NCBI GenBank assembly: GCA_026770025.1
Contig: JAMXDE010000008.1
Coordinates: 372,001-436,000 of the forward strand
Source of the DNA: Craspedostauros australis
Taxonomy: Eukaryota > Bacillariophyta > Bacillariophyceae > Mastogloiales > Achnanthaceae
Reading direction: 5' to 3'
Length of the DNA stretch: 64,000 nt
Part shown: in pieces, positions 45,370-57,446 of the stretch
Layout: the number at the start of each line of letters is the position of its first letter
Numbering within the stretch: position 1 is the stretch's first letter
Translations under genes and position numbers: made by a program
Notes under the pieces: generated by a model
Told to the model about the DNA's origin: nothing
Seen by the model: the letters and a program-made list of their open reading frames with translations, nothing else
Databases searched by the model: none

Positions 45370-48300
45370 ATGACGTCCAATCAACTTTCATCCACCGACG
45401 GCAGCACTCGCCACAACAGCGAGCAGAGCCGCGACGAGGTCAAAGAGATTCAGAAGCTATCCCAGAAGGAGACCAACAGAGTCCGGACATGGCGCTTGCT
45501 ACTCTGTCTCGCGCTCACAGTCGCCGGCGTATCCGTCGCCATCACGACGTACACTCTCCTGCGTAGACAAGAGAACGACAACTTCGAGCAGGCGGTAAGT
45601 TCAAAGCATTCATCGATGCCGAATGCAGCATCGTTAGCTTGCATTAGACAGAACGATGCAATAGATGTGAGGTGATCCGCGGTATCTTTTCGGTTTTGGG
45701 GATTGGAATGCATTCCGTCCGTCTCGAAGCGTCAGCTCACCTCAAAATGATAATTCGTCTCTTCCTTTTCTTGTGGAATCGTCTATTTCTTCTCTCTTCT
45801 TCATCCACCAGTACGATCAATTCGCCCACACCATCAATGATTCCATGCTGAAAAACCAAGAGGATATCCGAGAAGCAATGGATGGTCTCGGCCGTGCTGC
45901 TTCGTCCGGTGCCGAGGCTGTGGATGCCAAATGGCCTTTCTACATCCAGAATAACTTCGAATCTCATGCCAGGACGGCAAGAGAGCATTCGGGAAGCGAA
46001 ATCTTCTCCATCGCCAGACTGGTAACACGCAACCAGACAGAAAAGTGGCTGGACTTTGCCTCAGATCATTACCGTGACATGGTTGTCGAAGGTCACGTGT
46101 TTGAAAACGGCAATCTCGATCGACTGGTCGATAACGTCAGCGACTACAACAACTACATATCCCAGCCTGGAGTTCCCAGATTCACTCCTCAAGTCGAGCT
46201 TGACTATCACTGGCCTCTCTTCGAGTTCTCCCCACCGTACTTCTCATACGGCGCGATCAACTGGGATTTCAGATCAGTGCCTGACTACGAAAGCGTCTTC
46301 GAGATGCTGCTTGTGCTCAAGAACCAGACCCTGGGAACCCGAGTGAGGGGCTACGCAACCATCGGGATTTCGATCTCGGAAGAAGAGCATCAGCAGATGC
46401 ACAGCCAACTGCTTGACTCGGACAAAAACTTTCCACACAGCTTCTTCTTCAGCCCAATACACGAGACGACTGGTGACTACGAATCCAAGATCGTGGGCGT
46501 CGTTGCAACAGCAGTCGCATGGGATGCAGCCATGCGATTCCTTCTCCCAGAGGGTCTCTCTGGTATCTTCGCCGTGCTGAAAAACAACTGCGGCCAGACA
46601 TTCACATACGAGATCATTGGTCCCGATGCAGTGTACATTGGTGAGGGGGATCTACACGAGGGTGAATATTCGCACATGAAACGCCACGTTGATTTGGCCA
46701 TCCACAGTCATTCGGATTTCCGGGACACACCAGGACACTGTATGTACACATTGGTAAGTACTTATGCTCAGGGAAACATCACAAGTCCGAGATGAGGCAA
46801 GGGTGTTCTGCTACGCTGACAGCACACTGTTCTTCCGCTCAACCTCAGCTGATGTTGTCTTGATTCATACTTACATCGACTGTCTATTGCATCTATGAAT
46901 GCGCCTTCGTTCTTCTCCGCAATGCTCCGCGCTCAAACATGAACATGAACAGGACATCTTCCCCTCCGAAGAGTTTGCCAACCATTACATCAAGAACACA
47001 CCCGCCATCTACGCCGCCGTGGTCGCCATCACCTTCGCCTCGGTCATCGTCATCTTCTTCGTCTACGATCTATTCGTGCAAAGACGCAACTGGAAGCTGG
47101 TGGGACAGGCGGCGCGATCCAATGCCATCGTCACCTCCCTCTTCCCAGGCAAGCTCCGCGATCAGGTCCTGGATCAAAGCCGAGTGGACAGAAAGGATTC
47201 GCGCAGAGGGACGACATCCGAGATGAAGTCCTTCCTCTCATTCCCACGCGGACAGGACAACGACTTCATCAAGTTCGAGTCACGTCCCTTGGCCGAGTTC
47301 TTCCTGGAGACCACGATCATGTTTGGTGACATCACGGGCTTCACGGCATGGGCATCCGTCCGAGAGCCAAGCCAGGTGTTCACCTTGTTGGAGACCGTCT
47401 ACAGCTCCTTCGACCAGCTGGCGAAGCGCCGGCGTGTGTTCAAGGTGGAGACGGTCGGCGACTGCTACGTCGCTGTGACGGGACTGCCCGAACCAAGAGC
47501 AGATCATGCCATCTCCATGGCGAGGTTCGCACAGGACTGTCTCTGGAGCTTCAGCACGGTCGTCCATCAGCTGGAGGTCGTTCTTGGTCCCGACACCGCC
47601 GATCTGGGCATCCGCATCGGAATCCATAGCGGGCCGGTCACCGCCGGAGTATTGCGTGGCGAGCGATCTCGCTTCCAGCTGTTCGGGGACACCATGAACA
47701 CAACGGCGCGACTCGAGAGTACAAGCATGCGCGGACGCATCCAAGTCTCTAAGCAGACTGCCGAGCTTGTTGCGAAGGCAGGCAAGCCTCACTGGTTGCA
47801 GAAACGAACCGATACCGTCAGGGCCAAGGGCAAAGGCGAGATAGAGACGTACTGGCTCTCTCCCGGCAAGGGAAAAGGAGACGGCGATGCAGGTAGCGAA
47901 ACAGAGACGAGTGGCCGCATCTTCGAGCTCGGGGATACCATCGGGATCGATGATACCGATCATCTCGACTCGAGAACCTCTCGACTGATCGACTGGAACG
48001 TCGAGACCTTGATGCAGCTGCTGAAGCGTATCGTCGCAAGGCGTTATGCCTCGCGGACGTTCCACAACCAGGGCGAGACCCGCAGCCAGCCTGTGGGCGT
48101 CAACATCGATGTAGATCACGGAGAAGGTGAGACATTCCTGGATGAAGTGAAGGAGATCATCGAACTGCCCGAGTTTGATGCCAACGTCGCTCACGAGGAG
48201 CAGGCACAGGGCCCAGTCGACATCCATCAGGATGTCATCGAAGAGCTCCGACAGTATGTGATGGAGGTCGCAAGCCTGTACAGGAAGAACCCATTCCACA

Positions 48301-49385
48301 GCTTCGAGCACGCAAGTCACGTCACCATGTCCGTCATCAAGCTCATGACACGCATCGTGGCACCTTCCGATCTCGATCTTGGCACAGCCTCAGCCCATCC
48401 ACCCATCCGTGAGACCATCGAGGACGGTGTAGATGCAGATGCAGGTAGATCTCGCAAGGAAGCATCTTCGCTGCACGATCACACGTACGGGATCACATCC
48501 GATCCTCTGACTCAGTTCGCATGCGCGTTCGCTGCGCTGATCCACGATGTGGATCACACGGGCGTCTCCAACCAGCAGCTGATCGGCGAGAATCCACGGT
48601 TGGCCGCCATCTACAAGAACAGGAGCGTCGCAGAGCAGAACTCGCTGAGCCTGTCCTGGGATCTGCTGATGGATCCACGATTTGGGAACCTCCGAAGCGC
48701 CATCTTCTCCACCAACGCCGAGCTGTGCCGCTTCCGCGAGCTGGTGGTGAATGCTGTCATGGCCACAGACATCGTCGACAAGGAACTCAAGGCCCTCCGC
48801 AACGCACGATGGAACAAGGCCTTCGAAGGAAAGGAGCACAAGGGACACAGGGAGTGCAAGGGACACAAGGAGAGCCAGGGCAGAAGATCGAAGGATGCAG
48901 CAACAGCAACAGCAGCTCACACTGCGCGCGATTGCATCAATCGCAAGGCGACCATCGTGATCGAGCATCTCATCCAGGCCTCGGACGTTGCCCACACCAT
49001 GCAGCACTGGCACGTCTACCGCAAGTGGAACGAGCGGCTGTTCCACGAGCTGTATGCCGCCTACCGCAGCGGGCGCGCACAGAGCAATCCTGCTGACTTC
49101 TGGGCGAAGGGCGAGTTGACGTTCTTCGATCTGTACATCATCCCGCTTGCGAAGAAGCTGAAGGAATGTGGCGTGTTTGGCGTTTCGGGTGACGAGTACT
49201 TGAACTACGCCATGAGCAACAGACAGGAGTGGTCCGAGAAGGGCGAAGTGATCGTGGAAGAGATGGTGAGGAAGCTGAGCGATCAGTTTGAGACCACTGA
49301 CGACGATGAAGACGAAGAGGAGGAAAGCAGGGGAATCATGCTGAAGAGGAAGAGCATGGGGTGGGCGAGGGGGAAGCGAGGATAG
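45370..49385 (+). CDS. Membrane nucleotide cyclase fused to cyclic-nucleotide phosphodiesterase, copy A
   Basis: Three exons, 45370-45594, 45812-46753 and 46953-49385, introns phase 0, 1199 residues. Order: cytosolic tail, membrane helix (about 38-62, WRLLLCLALTVAGVSVAITT), extracytoplasmic sensor-like domain (about 75-400), second helix (about 407-430, AAVVAITFASVIVIFFVYDL), class III cyclase, then HD-type PDE. Cyclase metal ligands are D515 (FGDITGFT) and D559 (VGDCY); N638 and R642 lie in NTTARLES. Base-recognition positions are E555 (KVETVGD, as in guanylate cyclases) and Q631 (RFQLFGD), where animal guanylate cyclases have Cys and adenylate cyclases Asp, so specificity is uncertain. PDE ligands: H838, H842, H845 (FHSFEHASH), H920-D921 with H924 (HDVDH) and D1067 (ASDVAH), all present. 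It should both make and hydrolyse cGMP or cAMP. This fusion is typical of diatoms. Confidence 0.93.
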
Positions 49386-51548
49386 TTGCACTCGTATCAT
49401 TGTTGGAGTGTTCCAGGGTTGCCGTGAAGCGGGGACAACGCAACACAACATGCCATGTCGCAAGACGCGGCGACGCGCAGCAACGCGCCATAGTATTCCA
49501 CTAGAACACTTGCATTTGAATACTATTATGTCCACGTCCTGTAGTGTTTGATGACACAGAAGCCGCCACATTGACAGAAAAGCATGGAGAGTAACAGCAA
49601 AAGTGCCGCGCAGTGCCGACACATTTCGCCAGAAACGATTGTGAACTCCAAGGTCACCCACGAATGCGGCATCTCTCCCCCCTTCGCCATTGCGAAGGAC
49701 CAGACCGTCCCGCACAACGATTGAGACACCCTTCACAACCCAAGAGTCCTGGGGACGGACAGCTCACCCAAACGAGAAACTCCCGTGTGCTGGTCGCCTC
49801 TCTGTCTTGATGACTTTGAGAAACGCAACAGACAGCAGCGTTGACTTCTTTGTCACTCGCACAATGTTATCCAGGCACACATTCTTTGGAGAATAGTACT
49901 CTGTACTACTCTGTGCTGTTTGGGACCCAGCCAGGAGTGAAGGATTTTGTGGGGACATTTCTTGGTACTCGTGGGGTGGGGATATTCTTGGTTCAGGCGA
50001 AAGTGGTTGTGGTCGCGGTATGGTGTGAAGTGCCAGTACCATCAACAAATGCTGGCTATGGCTGGTTTGTTCACCAGCACGTCTCGTCTTCGGCTTCTCC
50101 TACCGCTTCAACTACGGCCTGCGTACAGACGCATTAAATGACTATCAAAATAAACTTGAGAATAACGAACGAAATGACCGTTTTCAAAACGGACAATATT
50201 CAGACATGTATACGACGACCAATCACAGTCGCCCATGAGTTTCAGCTGTCACGATTGATTGATCGCGACTGGTTCCTTTTCCACATTTGGCGCCAAAAAC
50301 GCCAACCCGGAAACCATGAAGGAGAAATCAAGACAATCATTCACCCCCTTGGGTCTTGCGCTGAGGGAAAGGGAGGCTTGTGGAGCTCTATTCGGTGCGT
50401 CCTTTGTGGCACACCCTGATGTATCACGAATGACAAGGAGTGACACTCTCGCTTTCAAGCATCACTTCTATTGTGTGTAATGTTGGTGTGAAGCAAAAGG
50501 TAAGATCCCACCCAAAACACGCCAGATTCACACAAACACAAACATCTCTGATCCTGGCACAAAGAGTGAAGGAGACAGGCGCTATCATCTTCTGTCAAAG
50601 GACAACGTGACATTCGCGAAAACGTCTACTGTGCCCAGAGAGAATCGCGGAACAGTCATCGCAAACCAAGAGAAGCCACGGCCAATGGAACAACAAACTC
50701 AAACTACTTTTGTCAAACATGATGGCGAAGAAACGAGTGACCGATCGTGAACAACATGTCGGCGAAGTCGCCCAATGGCGTTCCGCAGCATCCGATCGGG
50801 TGGCGCGTCATCCGGCTTCCCTGCTGCGGTGAGCTGAGCACAAAAGCGCTGGCGGTCAGCACACGGATGAGGTGAGTGATGCGCGCCACACAAGCTCTCT
50901 TGGTCTCCGCCCTTCACAATAACTCGGACGAAAACAAGATCGCTTGTTGTTGACGAACGAAGTCGCAGCCACTGGCACCCCACAAGGAGCGGGTGACTTG
51001 GGCGTCATGTGCCTTTGCTCGAGAACTGAGTTGTCATTGAAGCGCTGGACGATGACCAACGATATTGTGGGGCATACCCACAAGCTTTCATAGCTCGTAT
51101 ACTAGTAGAGAGTGCTCCATGGCACAGCGCTTCCTCCGTGTCTCCATTGTTGTTGTCCCCCGATAGTTCCGCCCTTGGGTGCTCCACGAGCACGAATCTT
51201 CAACCAAACATGGTCCCTTCACAACCACGTGCGGCTGGCGCCGCAACCGAATACCAACGCACCGCACAGGATTGGGCCACCCCACAAAACTTCTGCTTCC
51301 TTGTCGAAATCAGGCACACACACAGGCACCACAACAATACCAACGGCGACCAACAACAACATCTCCGATCACACTCAAACATACGCGATCGGGCACATCA
51401 TCACGACTACCTACGACTACCAGCATACTTTTCAAGTTCCGACATTCACATAAAACAAGCATCTGCAACCCTCACTGGCATCAAGTGAATTGCACTCATC
51501 CCATTCCATCGCATCGAACCGCATCACGTCCCATCGCATCATCTGACC
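49386..51548. other. Intergenic region between the two cyclase genes
   Basis: About 2.1 kb without a supported gene. An AT-rich stretch at 49495-49528 follows the stop of copy A. There is no obvious remnant of a MORN gene between the two cyclase copies. The final 100 bases carry the conserved promoter-like element of copy B. Confidence 0.5.
51449..51462 (+). promoter_or_regulatory. TATA-like element of cyclase-PDE B
   Basis: CATAAAACAAGCAT, 100 bases before the ATG, matches the element of copy A at 13 of 14 positions. Short shared words (ATTCCATCGCATC-like, and CGCATCATC just before the ATG) continue into both 5' UTRs. Confidence 0.5.
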
Positions 51549-54500
51549 ATGGCGTCCGATCAACTTTCATCTACCGATGGCAGCACCCACCAAAGCAGCG
51601 ACGAAGGGCGCGATGAAATCAAAGAAATCCAGAAGCTGTCCCAAAAGGAGACGAACAGAATCCGGACGTGGCGTGTGTTTCTGTACCTCGCGCTTGCGAT
51701 TGCAGGTGTGTCTGTCACCATCACAACGTACACACTCCTCCGCCGACAAGAGAATGACAACTTCGAGCAGGCGGTAAGTTCGCAGATTGGCTGATTTCGA
51801 ATGGATGATAATCATCTTGTATTGCGATGCGATAGATCTGGTCTGTGAGATATGTTTTGGATTGACATGCAGAGCTGCTGCTCCGCATCTCTGTCGCTGT
51901 GACTGGTGCGCGCCACGAGCATGATGGCCCACTCACTTGGTTTGTCCGTGGCCACCGTCGAATGTTATCTCTCACGGATGCCCCCATCTCTCTGTTGCCG
52001 ATTCCGTGTCGCCACCCAATTCTTCTCTTCACCCGCCAGTACGATCAATTCGAACGCACCGTTAGAAACTCTATGCTGAAAAACCAAGAGGATATCAGGC
52101 AAGCACTGGACGGGCTCAGCCGCACTGCTACATCCGGTGCCGAGGCTGTGGATGCCAAATGGCCTTTCTACATCGTGGACAACTTCGAAGCTCATGCCAG
52201 GACGGCAAGAGAGCACTCGGGAAGCGAAATCTTCGTGGTCAGCAGACTAGTGACACGCAATCAGACAGAGGAATGGCTGGACTTTGCCTTGGATCACTAC
52301 CGTGACATGGTTGTCGAAGGTCACATGTTTGAAAACGGCAATCTCGATCGACTGGTCGATAACCCCAGTGACTACAACAATTACATATCCAAGGCTGGAG
52401 CTCCCAGATTCACTCCTCAAGTTGAGCTTGACTATCACTGGCCCATCTTCGAGTTCTCCCCACCGTACTTCACATACGGTGCGATGAACTGGGATTCCAG
52501 ATCTCTACCTGACTACGAAAGCGTCTTCGGAGCACTGCTCACTCTGAAAAACCAGACCCTGGGAACCCGAGTGAGGGGATACGCAACCGTCGGGTTCTCG
52601 ATCTCGGAAGAAGAGCATCAACAGATGCACAGCCAACTGCTTGACTCGGACAAGGACTTTCCACACAGCATCTTCTTCAACCCGATACACGAGACGACCG
52701 GTGACTACGAATCCAAGATCGTGGGCGTCGTTGCAGCAGCAGTCGCATGGGATGCAGCCATGCGATTCCTTCTCCCAGAGGGTCTCTCTGGTATCTTCGC
52801 CGTGCTGAAGAACAACTGCGGCCAGACTTTCACATACGAGATCATTGGCCCCGATGCAGTGTATGTTGGTGAGGGAGATCTACACGAGGGTGAATATTCG
52901 CACATGCAACGTCACGTCGATTTGGCCATCCACAGTCATTCGGATTTCCGGGACACACCAGGACACTGTATGTATGCATTGGTAAGTACACGTGCTCAGG
53001 GGGAACATCAAAAGGAGTTGGTTTGATTTGTTTGCGTTTGATGGTGCCTTCCTTTGCATTGCTCTGTCTTGCCCTGATTCATTCTCCCAATCTAATGAGT
53101 ACATCGGCTATCTGTTGCGCCTCTTGCGTCATTTTTGCTCTGCTCTGCGCTCGTACTTGTACTTGTACCATATGACACAAACACAAACATGAACATGAAC
53201 ATGAACAGGACATCTTCCCCTCCGAAGAGTTCGCCAACCATTACATCAAGAACACACCCGCCATCTACGCCGCCGTGGTCGCCATCACCTTCGCCTCGGT
53301 CATCGTCATCTTCTTCGTGTACGATCTATTCGTGCAAAGACGCAACTGGAAGCTGGTGGGACAGGCAGCGCGATCCAATGCCATCGTCACCTCCCTCTTC
53401 CCAGGCAAGCTCCGCGATCAGGTCCTGGATCAAAGCCGAGTGGACAGAAAGGATTCGCGCAGAGGGACGACATCCGAGATGAAGTCCTTCCTTTCATTCC
53501 CACGCGGAGAGGACAACGACTTCATCAAGTTCGAGTCACGTCCCTTGGCCGAGTTCTTCCTGGAGACCACGGTCATGTTTGGTGACATCACGGGCTTCAC
53601 GGCATGGGCATCCGTCCGAGAGCCAAGTCAGGTGTTCACCTTGTTGGAGACCGTCTACAGCTCCTTCGACCAGCTGGCGAAGCGCCGGCGTGTGTTCAAG
53701 GTGGAGACGGTCGGCGACTGCTACGTCGCCGTGACGGGACTGCCTGAACCAAGAGCAGATCATGCCATCTCCATGGCGAGGTTCGCACAGGACTGTCTCT
53801 GGAGCTTCAGCACGATCGTCCATCAGCTCGAGGTCGTTCTTGGTCCGGACACCGCCGATCTGGGCATCCGCATCGGAATCCACAGCGGGCCAGTCACCGC
53901 CGGAGTATTGCGTGGCGAGCGATCTCGCTTCCAGCTGTTCGGGGACACCATGAACACAACGGCGCGACTCGAGAGTACAAGCATGCGCGGGCGCATCCAA
54001 GTCTCCAAGCAGACGGCCGAGCTTGTTGCGAAGGCAGGCAAGTCTCACTGGTTGCAGAAACGAGCCGATACCGTCAGGGCCAAGGGCAAAGGCGAGATGG
54101 AGACGTACTGGCTCTCGCCCGGCAAGGGAAAAGGAGACGGCGATGCAGGTAGCGAAACAGACACGAGTGGCCGCATCTTCGAGCTCGGGGATACCATCGG
54201 GATCGATGATACCGATCATCTCGACTCGAGAACCTCTCGACTGATCGACTGGAATGTCGAGACCTTGATGCAGCTGCTGAAGCGCATCGTCGCAAGGCGT
54301 TATGCCTCGCGGACGTTCCACAACCAGGGCGAGACCCGCAGCCAGCCTGTGGGCGCCAACATCGATGTAGATCACGGAGAAGGTGAGACATTCCTGGATG
54401 AAGTGAAGGAGATCATCGAACTGCCCGAGTTTGATGCCAACGTCGCTCACGAGGAGCAGGCACAGGGCCCAGTCGACATCCATCAGGATGTCATCGAAGA

Positions 54501-55602
54501 GCTCCGACAGTATGTGACGGAGGTCGCAAGCCTGTACAGGAAGAACCCATTCCACAGCTTCGAGCACGCAAGCCACGTCACCATGTCCGTCATCAAGCTC
54601 ATGACACGCATCGTGGCACCCTCCGATCTCGATCTTGGCGCAGCCTCAACCCATCCGCCCATCCGTGAGACCATCAAGGACGGTGTAGATGCAGATGCAG
54701 GTAGATCCCACAAGGAAGCATCTTCGCTGCACGATCACACGTACGGGATCACATCCGATCCTCTGACTCAGTTCGCATGCGCGTTCGCTGCGCTGATCCA
54801 TGATGCGGATCACACGGGCGTCTCCAACCAGCAGCTGATCGGCGAGAATCCACGGCTGGCCGCCATCTACAAGAACAGGAGCGTCGCAGAGCAGAACTCG
54901 CTGAGCCTGTCCTGGGATCTGCTGATGGATCCGCGATTTGGGAACCTCCGAAGCGCCATCTTCTCCACCAACGCCGAGCTGTGCCGCTTCCGCGAGCTGG
55001 TGGTGAATGCTGTCATGGCCACAGACATCGTCGACAAGGAACTCAAGGCCCTCCGCAACGCACGATGGAACAAGGCCTTCGAAGGAAAGGAGCACAAGGG
55101 ACACAAGGAGAGCCACGGCAGAAGATCGAAGGATGCAGCAGCAGCAGCAGCAGCTCACACAGCACGCGATTGCATCAATCGCAAGGCGACCATCGTCATC
55201 GAGCATCTCATCCAGGCCTCGGACGTTGCCCACACCATGCAGCACTGGCACGTCTACCGCAAGTGGAACGAACGGCTGTTCCACGAGCTGTATGCCGCCT
55301 ACCGCAACGGGCGCGCACAGAGCAATCCGGCTGACTTCTGGGCGAAGGGCGAGTTGACGTTCTTCGATCTGTACATCATCCCGCTTGCGAAGAAGCTGAA
55401 GGAATGTGGCGTGTTTGGCGTTTCGGGTGACGAGTACTTGAACTACGCCATGAGCAACAGACAGGAGTGGTCCGAGAAGGGCGAAGTGATCGTGGAAGAG
55501 ATGGTGAGGAAGCTGAGCGATCAGTTCGAGACCACTGACGACGATGAAGACAAAGAGGAGGAAAGCAGGGGAATCGTGCTGAAGAGGAAGAGCACGGAAT
55601 GA
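51549..55602 (+). CDS. Membrane nucleotide cyclase fused to cyclic-nucleotide phosphodiesterase, copy B
   Basis: Three exons, 51549-51773, 52040-52981 and 53209-55602; introns at the same places and phase as copy A; 1186 residues. Exons 1 and 2 have identical lengths in both copies (225 and 942 nt). All cyclase and PDE metal-ligand motifs of copy A are kept (FGDITGFT, VGDCY, FHSFEHASH, HDADH, ASDVAH), including the unusual RFQLFGD. Differences: HDADH for HDVDH; a six-residue deletion in the Lys/His/Gly-rich loop before the last PDE motif; a shorter tail ending KRKSTE. Exon 1 and the start of exon 2 (sensor side) differ much more than exon 3, so the copies may sense different inputs while sharing the same output. 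Same strand, 2.2 kb downstream of copy A: a tandem duplicate. Confidence 0.93.
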
Positions 55603-56486
55603 GTGAGGGGGAAGCGATCGGGACAATGCTGTAGCAGCAATGTCGCGAGGGGAATAGCGCAGCGCGGCACCGTATCGCATGGTGATGGAATGAAGAGTTT
55701 AGAGCAATTCAGTTTGTACGTTTGCCAGATATGCGATTGTTTGGAGGGAGAGAGAATGAACTAGCTCTGTTCGTGATAGGCGTGGCTGTCTGTTTGTGTC
55801 CGTCTCGCAGCAACAACGTTGCCTTGGAGCTGGTGTCGATGGTGTGAGGCGATGTTCTGAATGGTCACCCCAAGAGCAACCAAGAGAGCGATCACAGGCA
55901 AATCCCTGTCCCAAGTTGGTTGCATTGGAGGCCTCGCCTGGCGATGCCGACTACCAACGCAGTCCGCGTTGACACCACGAAACATTGGTTGATGCATGTT
56001 GCACACGATCCTGTCGCCAAATTTGTCCCTGCCGAAACAGAGATCATTGGTTTTTGCCTGCCGTTGGGACGAGTAAAATTCGGTGGAGAATATGATCGTA
56101 AAAACGGCGCAATCTTAGCAATTGTTCTTCGCAAGAACGAACGGACAGCGTAAAAAATGAAAAATGAGGTTGAGAAACAAGGAATATTGTTCACGAAACA
56201 AGCGAGAATGCCGCTGGATTGCATGATTTCCCACTCTCGAGACAATCGCTTTTGATCGCCTCCAGGCCTTTTAACACCCATCACGACTCACATTATTCTC
56301 GTTGTTTGCTGCCGGATACATGGATGACAACATCATCACCTCTGCCATGTGGTGCTACACGATCTAATCTTCTCCGCACACCAACACTTGTGTCATAAAT
56401 CCACCACGGATCCTCGCAAACACAACCAAATCAAACGACGGTGAAGGACAGCAACGCTGCTTCCTTGGGACGGTCACAAATTCAAC
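55603..56486. other. Intergenic region
   Basis: About 880 bases between cyclase-PDE B and MORN-B. No gene, repeat array or conserved element is visible; short open frames overlap on both strands. Confidence 0.5.
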
Positions 56487-57446
56487 ATGTTCGTCAATGC
56501 AAGCCCCCCAGTGAAGATGGTGGACACAACTAATGCTGTGCGGCCACGCACAAAACCCGTTCGTACGCACGTCTACTGGCAAGGCGAACCAAGCCCCGAC
56601 GCGCTGAGCTGGTGTCTCGCCGACTGGACTCAGAACAACCCTTGGTGCGACAGCGCGCTGTTCCGCGTCGACGATGTGTCGATCCAACCATCGGAGGCGC
56701 CCATGAAGGAACCGGCCGGTTCGAAGATGCGCTCTGCGAACAAGGTGTATCACGGACGTGCGCCGGAAGGAGAGTGCAACAACGAAACGAAGGAGGCCGA
56801 CTCGTCGGGCCGCTCTATTCCGAGAACTCGCACCGGTCTCGAACCACCCGAATGGCCGTCGTCCAGATCTTCCTCCGACGCTGATGCCAAGAACAACAAG
56901 GACCAAAAGCCATCGCAAGACAAGGACCAGAACCCTTCTGCGCCGTCCGACGTCGAGCTGCCATCGCTCATCGACGACGACGCGCATGCCAACAATCAGG
57001 ACGGCGCCGCGCAAAACGGCGTCGATCCGTACGCCCGCATCGTGAGCAAGCAACGCGACGCAATCACGCAGCTGCAGGTCCAGATCCAGCAATTGGAGAA
57101 CCGCAACGCCTTGTTGCAAGGACGGTTGGAACAAGAGCCGAAGCAGGAATCATCGCGCAGCGTTAAGTCAGGCAAACAGGCCCGAGTCCGAAACCGTGCA
57201 ATCCAATTGAAGGACGGCACGGATGTGCGGTACACGGGTCCCGTCCTCGAATCGTCGGATGATCGGCCGCGGCCACACGGCATTGGCGTCGCGCGGTTTG
57301 AATCCGGCAGGACATACTGCGGCGAGTTCCGAAACGGAGAGATCCAAGGCACGGGCACGTGGCATGAGAATAAAGCCACGCGCGACGCCAAGTTGGATCG
57401 CGATGCCAAGCTTGATGCCGTCGGTGCTGGCGTGAGTGCGGTGTGA
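56487..57446 (+). CDS. MORN-motif coiled-coil protein B
   Basis: Single-exon gene of 319 residues from the ATG at 56487 (A at -3); a Met at codon 11 is an alternative. It shares with MORN-A the motif KVYHGRAPEGE (about 87), a coiled coil (about 182-217) with RDAITQLQVQIQQLENRNAL, and a C-terminal MORN-like repeat (about 264-293) with HGIGVARFESGRTYCGEFRN then GEIQGTGTW. A unique N-terminus has ALSWCLADWTQNNPWCDSAL. The middle (100-180) is Ser/Asp/Lys-rich and disordered. No signal peptide or membrane segment. Identity with MORN-A is confined to the three motif blocks, so this is an old duplication, unlike the cyclase pair between them. A scaffold or membrane-proximal role is only inferred from the MORN motif. 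Confidence 0.82.
   Translation: MFVNASPPVKMVDTTNAVRPRTKPVRTHVYWQGEPSPDALSWCLADWTQNNPWCDSALFRVDDVSIQPSEAPMKEPAGSKMRSANKVYHGRAPEGECNNETKEADSSGRSIPRTRTGLEPPEWPSSRSSSDADAKNNKDQKPSQDKDQNPSAPSDVELPSLIDDDAHANNQDGAAQNGVDPYARIVSKQRDAITQLQVQIQQLENRNALLQGRLEQEPKQESSRSVKSGKQARVRNRAIQLKDGTDVRYTGPVLESSDDRPRPHGIGVARFESGRTYCGEFRNGEIQGTGTWHENKATRDAKLDRDAKLDAVGAGVSAV

Noticed and set aside
47280-49736. Long minus-strand open frames (346 and 448 codons) over cyclase-PDE A, with equivalents over copy B
   Set aside because: They are antisense to conserved cyclase and PDE exons whose sense frame is unambiguous. Their presence in both copies follows from the near-identical exons.
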